IMG/VR virus record: IMGVR_UViG_3300034073_000825
Location: 1 to 42,527 of that record
DNA length: 42,527 bases
Reading direction: 5' to 3' (one strand)
Origin: a virus
The notes below the pieces were generated by a model, which searched no databases, was not told where the DNA came from, and saw only the letters and a list, made by a program, of their open reading frames with translations. Shown here one piece after another: positions 8,572-14,526 of the stretch; within the stretch, counting starts at the first letter, position 1; each line of letters begins with the position of its first letter. A program made the translations under genes and the position numbers.

Positions 8572-9455
8572 GCATTCTAACCGATAAGATAGAGGCTTTA
8601 ACCCTTGTGCCTGACGCATGGGCGGAACAGATAATGAAGTTCCAACCAAGCCTTTATCAACGGCTTTCTTTGTTGGCTTCTGAACTTACAACGGTCGGGG
8701 GTGCTTTAGAATTGACAACCGAGAACTTAGTAAAGGTCGATGAGATAATGACCGCGTTACGTGGTTACATGACCACAGGCGAATACCTTGAGATTGTGCA
8801 AGAGCTGGACGCTCAATTTGTGGCACAACAGGCGAACACGATAGCCTACTTTGAGTCAACGTTCGGTGAGGCTCCAGTCACTTCTTTTGCATCTACACTA
8901 TACAACATCAAACGGGCGGAAATGCTCAACTATGTGATAGGTGACGGGCTTAATGATATTCTTTACAACCCTGTAAGAAGCACCTTGATTGAAGGCATCG
9001 CAAGCGGTTCAAGTTACTCAGACCTATTGACCAACCTAAGAACAATAAGCGTAGGCGATGAAACGTTGGACGGGTATCTTCTAAGGTATTCACGGCAGAT
9101 TGTTTCAGATACGTTAGCCACTACTGATAGGCAATTCACCAACATAATCGGAAACGAATTAGGTCTTGAATGGTATCGTTACGTAGGCGGTAGGATGCAA
9201 ACGACACGCTGTTTCTGCAATGAAAGGAACGGTAAATGGTATCACCGAAAGGAGATTGAAGCATGGGGTCGAATGGAAGATTTGGGTCAATGCAGAACTA
9301 AGGACGGTTGGGCTGGAATGTATCGGGGTACTAATTCCGAAACCATCTTTTCCTACGTTGGAGGTTACAATTGCCAACATTCACTTCTGCCAGTTTCAGA
9401 GGCGGCAGTTCCGAAAGAATATGTTGCACAGGCCAAAGCAAAGGGGTATATTTGA
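8568..9455 (+). CDS. MuF-like / minor head protein, 295 aa
   Basis: The start is a TTG overlapping the previous TGA (TTGA). The C-terminal half has TTRCFCNERNGKWYH, a glycine-rich stretch and GYNCQHSLLPVS, resembling the Cys/His motif (NCRH/NCRC) near the end of SPP1 gp7/MuF-type minor head proteins. The N-terminal half is helical. Such proteins sit inside the head and may leave with the DNA. The location next to fibre genes rather than the portal is unusual, so the call is moderate. Confidence 0.55.
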   Translation: MSILTDKIEALTLVPDAWAEQIMKFQPSLYQRLSLLASELTTVGGALELTTENLVKVDEIMTALRGYMTTGEYLEIVQELDAQFVAQQANTIAYFESTFGEAPVTSFASTLYNIKRAEMLNYVIGDGLNDILYNPVRSTLIEGIASGSSYSDLLTNLRTISVGDETLDGYLLRYSRQIVSDTLATTDRQFTNIIGNELGLEWYRYVGGRMQTTRCFCNERNGKWYHRKEIEAWGRMEDLGQCRTKDGWAGMYRGTNSETIFSYVGGYNCQHSLLPVSEAAVPKEYVAQAKAKGYI

Positions 9456-9473
9456 GGCTTAAACAACACTCAA

Positions 9474-9788
9474 ATGAGCATAAACGAACTAACATCACTA
9501 TACCCAAAGTGCGACTATTTAGAGGTTGGCTACGACCGTCAACATTTCACCCATGTCCGAGCGCGTTGGAAAACAGCCGTTGACCGTGAACCGATTGATA
9601 GGCATGATGAACATCACATATACCACGAAACACCCGAAAAGTTCTTTTCATACGTTCCGAACCGTTACGATGTTATAATGCTACGTGACGAATCTTTGAT
9701 TGAACTTGCCAAAAGTAAACTATCTAAAAAAGGGGTCATATGCAATTCAGAGTCAACCGTCCTATATTCATCCGAGAAGGAAAACTGA
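9474..9788 (+). CDS. shrunken class I methyltransferase-like protein, 104 aa
   Basis: The sequence keeps the order of a Rossmann methyltransferase: a first strand (YLEVGYDR), a second strand and acidic region (AVDREPIDRHD), then a YHETPEKFFSY helix and strand NRYDVIMLRDE. It is about half the size of a normal enzyme, and the glycine-rich SAM loop is weak. It could be a degenerate relative with a binding role. It overlaps the next gene, a glycosyltransferase, by 49 bp. Confidence 0.45.
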   Translation: MSINELTSLYPKCDYLEVGYDRQHFTHVRARWKTAVDREPIDRHDEHHIYHETPEKFFSYVPNRYDVIMLRDESLIELAKSKLSKKGVICNSESTVLYSSEKEN

Positions 9789-10564
9789 AGGTTGGCGATA
9801 TAATCACAGCTAACCGCTTCACAAAGTCACAGATTGACACGTGGTACAAGTTAGGGCGGATAAGCCGAATTGAGTACACACTTGAACCGCGAACCGTTCG
9901 ACCCGTTATCGTTACGGGAATGTGGAAACGACCCGATGTTTGGAAACTGTTTTACAGACATTATAAGGCAATTGGAATAGATGTGATAGTTGCAGGTAGC
10001 GAAGGCGAAACATCACGCAAGCTGGCAAATGATTTCATCTACATTGAAGTGCCTAATCAACCTTTGGCAACTAAGATGAACGCCACAACGATAAAGGCGA
10101 TTGAGTTAGGATATACCCATGTTATCTGCGTAGGTTCTGACGATTTACTTTCTCAGGAGTTGATTGATAGGCTTATCGAGTTAGCAGAACAAGGCTACGA
10201 CTTTATAGGAGTTACAGACTTCTACTTTTACGACACCACGACAAAAAAAGCCGCGTATTGGGGTGGGTATAGAGAAAGATACCGTCAAGGTCATACGTGC
10301 GGGGCTGCGCGTGTTATAAGCGACCGTATGCTACTGGAATGGGACTGTTGCCCGTGGACTGACGACCTATCAAACTACCTTGACACGGCGATGCAGAACA
10401 AGATAGACCGTAGCATATTACCAAAGTTCACATTCTCAATTAAAGAAGAAGGTCTTTACGCGGTTGACATTAAGAGTTCAGAGAACATGACACCGTTCCA
10501 ATTGTGGGACAATACGCAGTACATCGACCCGAAAGAGATTGAGGAAAGGTTCAACATAAGCTAA
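9740..10564 (+). CDS. glycosyltransferase-like protein (GT-A type), 274 aa
   Basis: After a 50-residue N-terminal extension the protein reads RPVIVTGMWKRPDVWKLFYR, then THVICVGSDDLLSQELIDRL, where SDD fits the metal and nucleotide-sugar binding DxD position of GT-A enzymes. Further on are YWGGYRERYRQGHTCGAARV and the acidic WTDDLSNYLD. It likely transfers a sugar to a virion or host glycan; donor and acceptor are unknown. It ends inside hairpin element A, just before the operator of the amidotransferase operon. Confidence 0.6.
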   Translation: MQFRVNRPIFIREGKLKVGDIITANRFTKSQIDTWYKLGRISRIEYTLEPRTVRPVIVTGMWKRPDVWKLFYRHYKAIGIDVIVAGSEGETSRKLANDFIYIEVPNQPLATKMNATTIKAIELGYTHVICVGSDDLLSQELIDRLIELAEQGYDFIGVTDFYFYDTTTKKAAYWGGYRERYRQGHTCGAARVISDRMLLEWDCCPWTDDLSNYLDTAMQNKIDRSILPKFTFSIKEEGLYAVDIKSSENMTPFQLWDNTQYIDPKEIEERFNIS

Positions 10565-10600
10565 ACAACATTGAAGCGTTGTTTAGTATGTCGTTAAACC
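10548..10600. repeat. AAC-hairpin-GTT element A
   Basis: Outer arms GGTTCAAC (10548-10555) and GTTAAACC (10593-10600) pair with one mismatch. The inner arms CTAAACAAC and GTTGTTTAG (10561-10569, 10578-10586) pair perfectly around the loop ATTGAAGC. It lies at the end of the glycosyltransferase gene, with its GTT 51 bp upstream of operator O1. It lacks the T run of an intrinsic terminator. It is one of seven related elements. Confidence 0.75.
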
Positions 10601-10643
10601 ACAAACATAAACCCAATTATTCACATATTCAAATTTTGCCGTA

Positions 10644-10662
10644 ATTTAGAACCGTTCTAAAT
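10644..10662. promoter_or_regulatory. operator O1
   Basis: The palindrome ATTTAGAACCGTTCTAAAT ends one base before the start codon of the amidotransferase gene. Eight dispersed copies of this 8-3-8 palindrome exist in the genome. TTTTGCC occurs just upstream (10634-10640), as in the early promoters, but no good -7 box follows at the usual distance, so promoter activity here may depend on the bound protein. Confidence 0.8.
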
Positions 10663-10663
10663 A

Positions 10664-11983
10664 ATGTGCGGAATCGCTGCGATAATAGGTAAGCTATCCA
10701 CCTTGAAAGAGTTGGACACTATGGGCGCGGCTATCAAACGTAGGGGCGTAAAGGAATCATATCACCGCGTTAAAGACCTTCAAGTTTGGTTCACGCACTT
10801 ACCAATAACTAACGATACCTATTCTCAACCATGTACCTATTCCAACATCACCCTTTGGCTCAATGGTTACATATCCAACTGGAAAGAACTCGCCAAAGAG
10901 GAAAACCTGATTGCAGAAAGTGATACTGAACTACTAACTTGGTGGATAGCACACAAAAGACCTTTGGAGCGTTTAAACGGTTTCTTTGCTGTGCTTTACC
11001 ATGATGGTGAACAAGTACACTATTTCACGGATAGATACGGAATCAAACAGCTTTACATCTACGAACACAAAGGGCGTACTTACATCTGCTCAGAGTTAAA
11101 AGGAATCAAATCCGTTTGTCCTTTGGAGATTGACCGCGATGCTATTGCAGATTGGGAGTACTCACTTGGAGTAATGACCGACACTATCTATAAAGGTGTT
11201 CGACTTGCACCGCGATTGGATTTTAAAGTACCTGAGAAAATTGAGGTCGATTATCAAACGGCAAAAGACACGCTGACAATGCTATGGATGCGTTCGGTAA
11301 GGAGAAACAAGTACGAAGGCGCGGGGTGTTATTTGAGTGGTGGAGTCGATTCGGGAATAATAGCCAAATGGCTAAAGCCGACTTACTCGTTTTCAGTTGA
11401 CTATCTGAACGACCTATCCGAAACTGATAACATCAAGAAGAACTCAACTGGTCATCATTTGACGTTGATATGCAATAACGACCTACGCGACAGATACGTT
11501 CAAAAGACATTTGACGCTTTGGACGATTTGAAAGTTGGTTCCTGTTACACGAACTATGCAATAGCAGAACTTGCTTCAAAGTATTGCAAGGTGGTCTATT
11601 CTGGTGCGGGTGGCGATGAAGTATTTAATGGCTATTCGCACCGATACGCAAAGCCTATCAATGAAGTTATCAAAAGAACATCAGCAAGAGGCAAACAATA
11701 CGACATAACCCACAAAGAATACGACTGGTTATACTTGCGCGGAATCCTGATTGTAGAAGATAGAATGGGCGGTTGGCATACGATGGAAACACGTTACCCT
11801 TTGCTCGATAATGACTTTGTTGATTATGCCATATCTTTACCTGACGAATACCTTAAAGATAAAAGAATACTAAAGGACATTTCGGGATTGCCGGACGAAG
11901 TGATAAACGGCAAGAAGAAAGGATTTAGCAACCCCCACTATACGAACGACCAATGGACAGAAATCGCACTATGGATGATATAG
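10664..11983 (+). CDS. asparagine-synthase-like glutamine amidotransferase, 439 aa
   Basis: It begins MCGIAAI: after Met removal, Cys2 becomes the N-terminal nucleophile of class II glutamine amidotransferases. LNGYISN (about 67-73) and FTDRYGIKQLY (121-131) follow in the glutaminase domain. The synthetase half has the PP-loop SGGVDS (225-230), which binds ATP, and GAGGDEVFNGY (314-324). Both active sites look intact, although at 439 residues it is shorter than AsnB (about 550). In glycan loci such enzymes amidate sugar acids. Here it is followed by an acyltransferase and a glycosyltransferase, so a glycan substrate is more likely than free aspartate. Confidence 0.85.
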   Translation: MCGIAAIIGKLSTLKELDTMGAAIKRRGVKESYHRVKDLQVWFTHLPITNDTYSQPCTYSNITLWLNGYISNWKELAKEENLIAESDTELLTWWIAHKRPLERLNGFFAVLYHDGEQVHYFTDRYGIKQLYIYEHKGRTYICSELKGIKSVCPLEIDRDAIADWEYSLGVMTDTIYKGVRLAPRLDFKVPEKIEVDYQTAKDTLTMLWMRSVRRNKYEGAGCYLSGGVDSGIIAKWLKPTYSFSVDYLNDLSETDNIKKNSTGHHLTLICNNDLRDRYVQKTFDALDDLKVGSCYTNYAIAELASKYCKVVYSGAGGDEVFNGYSHRYAKPINEVIKRTSARGKQYDITHKEYDWLYLRGILIVEDRMGGWHTMETRYPLLDNDFVDYAISLPDEYLKDKRILKDISGLPDEVINGKKKGFSNPHYTNDQWTEIALWMI

Positions 11984-12495
11984 GTTACAACGCTGAATGG
12001 ATTGAAGTTGACGGCAATCACATACATCGCACGGCTATTATTTCGCCTTATGTAAAGATGGGAAGCGGAAACTGGATAGGTGCTTATTCGGTAATAGGTT
12101 CAAACGGTGAAATTCGCGGCAAAGACCCTAAAGGATTCAAGGGGGTTGTTTTTATAGGCGACAACAATGTAATAAGCGAACACGTCACCATTCAGCGACC
12201 TTTTGAGGAAAACCAAGCGACTGTAATAGGTTCAAACAACATTATAATGGCTCATGCTCACATCGGCCATGATGTTCAGATATGCGACAACTGCGAAATC
12301 TGTACGGGTGTTATTCTTGGTGGTTATTCCAAAATCGGGAACAACGTTAAAATCAAGTTGGGCGCAACGGTCAGAAACCGAATGTCGATATACGATAACG
12401 CTTTGGTCGGCTTGGGGTCTGCGGTGGTGAAACCTGTTCAACATGGTTCGATTGTGTACGGGAATCCTGCGCGCCCAAAAGATAAGCCTCTTTGA
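11953..12495 (+). CDS. LpxA-like hexapeptide-repeat acyltransferase, 180 aa
   Basis: Residues about 20-165 show the hexapeptide pattern of a left-handed beta-helix (IHRTAIISPYVKMGSGNWIG, HIGHDVQICDNCEI, GGYSKIGNNVKIKLGATV), with IMAHAHIGHD matching the region of the LpxA catalytic histidine. It ends with VYGNPARPK, common in sugar acetyltransferases. It should transfer an acyl or acetyl group to a nucleotide sugar or glycan. It overlaps the amidotransferase gene by 31 bp; a second ATG at 11971 is possible. Confidence 0.8.
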   Translation: MDRNRTMDDIGYNAEWIEVDGNHIHRTAIISPYVKMGSGNWIGAYSVIGSNGEIRGKDPKGFKGVVFIGDNNVISEHVTIQRPFEENQATVIGSNNIIMAHAHIGHDVQICDNCEICTGVILGGYSKIGNNVKIKLGATVRNRMSIYDNALVGLGSAVVKPVQHGSIVYGNPARPKDKPL

Positions 12496-12539
12496 CAAGT
12501 GACAGAATCCAAACGTGCTTATCAATACCGTTCTTTTTG

Positions 12540-13178
12540 ATGAATGCTTCTAAATTATCCATAGGTGTAAGGTGGTTTCCACGCAGAAAGGAAACCTTTA
12601 CAAAGATGGCAAAAACCATTCAATTGCCGTTTGTCGTTTATCCTGATGGCAAAGAGTTCAGACTTCCAACGGATGCACCTGTTAAATACTTGGGCGAAAC
12701 GAAAGGATGTTTCAGACATTGGTATCGTGTACTGCAAGATTTGACCGAACAAGGAACGGAGTATGTAGCGGCTTTAGAGGACGATATTATTTACTCCCCC
12801 AAGTGGTTTGAAGTAATAGAGGAAAAACTATCTTTGTCAGAAACGGGAACGGTTGCGTTGTTCACTCCGACTGGAATCGCTAAAAGATACGGTTGGTCGG
12901 ACGGATGGCACGAGGTGAACGAAGGTTGGGCAAGTACTTGGGGTGGCAGTTATATAATGAAAACAGAGGTAGCAAAACAGATTTTAGAATCGGATTACTT
13001 GAGGAACCATTACGACAATTACAAGCTGAATCAACAGATTGACCACGCGATACCTGAGGCTGTACATCGGTTGGGATTGAAGCAATGGTTACGGGTTCCG
13101 AGTTTAGTGAATCACATAGGATATACGTCAACGATAGGTCACAGACACAGACCTGAGGACGAAGGTTATAAGTTTTAG
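12540..13178 (+). CDS. glycosyltransferase-like protein, 212 aa
   Basis: Reads KLSIGVRWFPRRKETFTKM, then CFRHWYRVLQDLTEQG and VAALEDDIIYSPKWFEVIEE, where LEDDI is the DxD-type motif of GT-A glycosyltransferases. GWASTWGGSYIMKTEVA is a typical acceptor-side segment. The ATG at 12540 starts at the conserved region. A TTG at 12492 overlapping the previous stop (TTGA) would add 16 residues and couple the genes as elsewhere in this genome. It is the last gene of the amidotransferase operon. Confidence 0.7.
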   Translation: MNASKLSIGVRWFPRRKETFTKMAKTIQLPFVVYPDGKEFRLPTDAPVKYLGETKGCFRHWYRVLQDLTEQGTEYVAALEDDIIYSPKWFEVIEEKLSLSETGTVALFTPTGIAKRYGWSDGWHEVNEGWASTWGGSYIMKTEVAKQILESDYLRNHYDNYKLNQQIDHAIPEAVHRLGLKQWLRVPSLVNHIGYTSTIGHRHRPEDEGYKF

Positions 13179-13245
13179 GTGCATGGTGTCACGGGAGAGC
13201 CGTGAACAGGGTTTAGTAGTTTTTCCTTCATGAAACACACCTAAT
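13179..13245 (+). other. structured intergenic segment after the glycan operon
   Basis: A short perfect hairpin, TCACGG-gaga-g-CCGTGA, lies about 13190-13206. Around it GGTGCATG near the start can pair with CATG and CACC at about 13230-13241, so the whole 67-bp segment can fold before the terminator. It has no open frame of note. It may be part of a 3' UTR or a small RNA. Confidence 0.4.
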
Positions 13246-13270
13246 GGGGTTGCTTCGGCAGCCCCTTCTT
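13246..13270 (+). terminator. intrinsic terminator with TTCG loop
   Basis: GGGGTTGC and GCAGCCCC (13246-13253, 13258-13265) form an 8-bp stem with one G-T pair, closed by a TTCG tetraloop and followed by TTCTTATTT. It ends the amidotransferase/acyltransferase/glycosyltransferase operon directly before operator O2. Confidence 0.8.
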
Positions 13271-13289
13271 ATTTAGAATGATTCTAAAT
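13271..13289. promoter_or_regulatory. operator O2
   Basis: The palindrome ATTTAGAATGATTCTAAAT is followed after 21 bp by the TTTTGCC promoter at 13311. The same spacing is found at O6 and O7, and O8 is one helical turn closer, so the protein bound here would face the polymerase from the same side. That suggests an activator, or a repressor acting from upstream. Confidence 0.8.
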
Positions 13290-13310
13290 TACAAAAAAGT
13301 GCAGGAATTA

Positions 13311-13342
13311 TTTTGCCATGTCAAAAACACGCACTACATTTG
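13311..13342 (+). promoter_or_regulatory. early-type Bacteroidota promoter
   Basis: TTTTGCCATGTCAAAAA starts at 13311 and supplies the -33 TTTG. The -7 box TACATTTG is at 13335-13342, followed by ACCCATCG. The start-to-start distance is 24 bp, identical in the four copies of this promoter (13311, 29092, 31242, 36237). It drives the small genes that begin at 13368. Confidence 0.85.
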
Positions 13343-13367
13343 ACCCATCGAAACAAAAAAAAACGAC

Positions 13368-13568
13368 ATGAGAAACAAGACAACTAACAAGGGCAGATTT
13401 GACAAGGGGGTCGTCAAACACGAAGTAATTTCAGACGTGAGTAAGGCAATCGAACTACTTTCAAAAGGTTTTTACCCAGTTGAAAACAATACAGCATTGC
13501 AGCACTCTTGTGGTGGATACATAAAAGTATCAAAGCGCGTAACTAACTACTTGAATAAACAACAATGA
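13368..13568 (+). CDS. hypothetical early-type protein, 66 aa
   Basis: The first gene behind the promoter at 13311; the ATG lies 25 bp after the -7 box. A basic N-terminus precedes SDVSKAIELLSKGFYPVENN and CGGYIKVSKRVTNYL. The Lys/Ser pattern is typical of small phage host-interaction proteins, but no family is recognised. It is coupled to the interrupted gene downstream by ATGA. Confidence 0.6.
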   Translation: MRNKTTNKGRFDKGVVKHEVISDVSKAIELLSKGFYPVENNTALQHSCGGYIKVSKRVTNYLNKQQ

Positions 13569-13783
13569 AAACAGCAAGACAATGGTTTGCCCAACTGCCT
13601 GAGCCGATAAGGTCATAGGCGATTGAGAATGCGGAAAACTTAAATGCACATCATTTGTCATTGAGAGAAGCAATTAATAATCAGTTTTGGTGGATTGAAA
13701 CAAATCAAGGATTTGATTATTGGCAAGGAATATACATCAACGCTGCAAAAGGAGACTACGACAAACCAACACATGAGACTTGA
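13565..13783 (+). pseudogene. small conserved-type gene interrupted by an in-frame TAG
   Basis: The frame starts at ATG 13565 (ATGA overlap with the previous stop) and reads MKTARQWFAQLPEPIRS, then TAG at 13616-13618, then AIENAENLNAHHLSLREAIN and continues to TGA at 13781-13783. The sequence on both sides of TAG looks coding and of one family; a Gln codon CAG would need only one change. TAG closes many other genes here, so general recoding is unlikely. Either a nonsense mutation or occasional amber suppression. Confidence 0.6.
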
Positions 13784-13799
13784 CATTAACAACCTTCCA

Positions 13800-13891
13800 A
13801 GTTAACGCATACGGTGTAAGCAGCACCCGTTGACCACTGCTGCAATAAAAACAAAGCTACGCTTGAAGAATGGCAACCGTAGCAAGCCTCC
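13800..13891 (+). ncRNA. candidate structured RNA
   Basis: No convincing gene covers this segment. It contains two perfect 6-bp stems, GCAGCA/TGCTGC (13820-13825, 13838-13843) and GCTACG/CGTAGC (13856-13861, 13878-13883), followed at once by a terminator. The shape suits a small RNA or an attenuator leader. I see no clear -7 box for it, so it may be processed from the operon transcript. Confidence 0.4.
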
Positions 13892-13907
13892 GAAAGGGGG
13901 CTTTTTT
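13885..13907 (+). terminator. intrinsic terminator with GAAA loop
   Basis: AGCCTCC and GGGGGCT pair around a GAAA tetraloop (13885-13891, 13896-13902), followed by a run of seven T. It is a strong, classical terminator, and the T run merges directly into the -7 box of the next gene. Confidence 0.85.
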
Positions 13908-13915
13908 TATCTTTG
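13908..13915 (+). promoter_or_regulatory. -7 box TATCTTTG next to a start codon
   Basis: TATCTTTG matches TAnnTTTG and ends only 4 bp before the ATG at 13920, so the transcript would be nearly or fully leaderless. No TTTG -33 box is evident, because the preceding terminator occupies that space. Confidence 0.55.
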
Positions 13916-13919
13916 CAAT

Positions 13920-14117
13920 ATGACAGTTTACGTATCAGGATTAATCGAAACGTTCGACAACGAAACCAAGGAGGCTATAAGGATTCACGACCTTAAGGTT
14001 TACGAGGTTGATGATATCACAGACGCAATGAAGGAATTTTTATATGAGTGTCATTTTGACGGTTACAACGTTCTTGATATGCTTTGTGCCGTTGATGGAA
14101 AAGTGATTACACCATGA
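13920..14117 (+). CDS. hypothetical protein, 65 aa
   Basis: Begins MTVYVSGLIETFDNETKEAI right after the TATCTTTG box. It is acidic, with HDLKVYEVDDITDAMKEFLY in the middle and YNVLDMLCAVDGKV at the end, and is probably a small alpha/beta protein. An upstream in-frame TTG at 13830 would run the gene through the terminator, so I reject it. It is coupled to the lipoprotein gene by ATGA. Confidence 0.6.
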   Translation: MTVYVSGLIETFDNETKEAIRIHDLKVYEVDDITDAMKEFLYECHFDGYNVLDMLCAVDGKVITP

Positions 14118-14317
14118 AACGCATGTTACTCCTATCACTTCTATTCACAAGCTGCCAAAAGGAAGAACGCCTAACGTGTCTGCAATGCTTCAAGGATGGT
14201 CAAATAATGATTGACGATTGCGAGGCTACGTTTCCACAGAGTATGCAAGGGCTAACAGCTGAGGAAGTGAAAAAGCACATGGAGCAGAATTACCATTTGG
14301 ATTGTCATTTATACTAA
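14114..14317 (+). CDS. small lipoprotein, 67 aa
   Basis: The N-terminus MKRMLLLSLLFTSCQKEERL is a lipoprotein signal with Cys14 as the lipidation site. The residues after Cys, QKEE, resemble the lipoprotein export signal that sends Bacteroidota lipoproteins to the outer face of the outer membrane. The mature part is about 54 residues with three more Cys (CLQC, CEAT) and a CHLY end. A phage-made surface lipoprotein would suit superinfection exclusion by receptor masking; this is inference. Confidence 0.6.
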   Translation: MKRMLLLSLLFTSCQKEERLTCLQCFKDGQIMIDDCEATFPQSMQGLTAEEVKKHMEQNYHLDCHLY

Positions 14318-14375
14318 CTTTGTAAACCGTTTCGTTGCCGAACATTAAGCCGTTGTAGTTATACGCGGCTTTTTG
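14315..14375 (+). ncRNA. candidate short RNA between a -7 box and a terminator
   Basis: The -7 box TAACTTTG (14315-14322) lies on the stop codon of the lipoprotein gene. About 25 bp later AAGCCG/CGGCTT (14347-14352, 14366-14371) plus a short T run makes an intrinsic terminator. A transcript of about 45-50 nt would contain no gene. It could be a small RNA, or a weak promoter next to the operon terminator by chance. Confidence 0.4.
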
Positions 14376-14400
14376 CTTTATTAGGCACGTTGTTTTTGCG

Positions 14401-14408
14401 TATATTTG
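14401..14408 (+). promoter_or_regulatory. -7 box TATATTTG of the head operon
   Basis: TATATTTG with CG directly upstream (CGTATATTTG), 4 bp before the ATG of a 37-residue gene and followed by the portal gene. The same ten bases occur at 34342-34351 and 37899-37908. None has a TTTG -33 box at the expected 24-bp offset, so these may form a second promoter class. Confidence 0.6.
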
Positions 14409-14412
14409 TCAC

Positions 14413-14526
14413 ATGGCACAGAAGATAATCAGAATAAGACCGCAAGACGACCCGCGTAACAGATGCGGGGGAAAGAAAAGCGGTTGCACATTGACTGACT
14501 TCTACATCGTGGCAAAGGCGGCATGA
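14413..14526 (+). CDS. hypothetical small basic protein, 37 aa
   Basis: ATG follows the -7 box by 4 bp. The protein is basic with two cysteines (NRCGGKKSGCTLTDFY) and ends coupled to the portal gene by ATGA. Position and start context support a real gene, but with 37 residues it remains uncertain. Confidence 0.5.
   Translation: MAQKIIRIRPQDDPRNRCGGKKSGCTLTDFYIVAKAA

Noticed and set aside
10664-11983. Plain asparagine biosynthesis gene
   Set aside because: The enzyme is shorter than AsnB and lies in an operon with a sugar acyltransferase and glycosyltransferase, so a glycan role is preferred, though not proven.
13616-13618. TAG recoded to glutamine in the whole genome
   Set aside because: Many genes end in TAG right before or within tight overlaps (for example at 1093, 1700, 2299 and 40651), so TAG acts as a normal stop.
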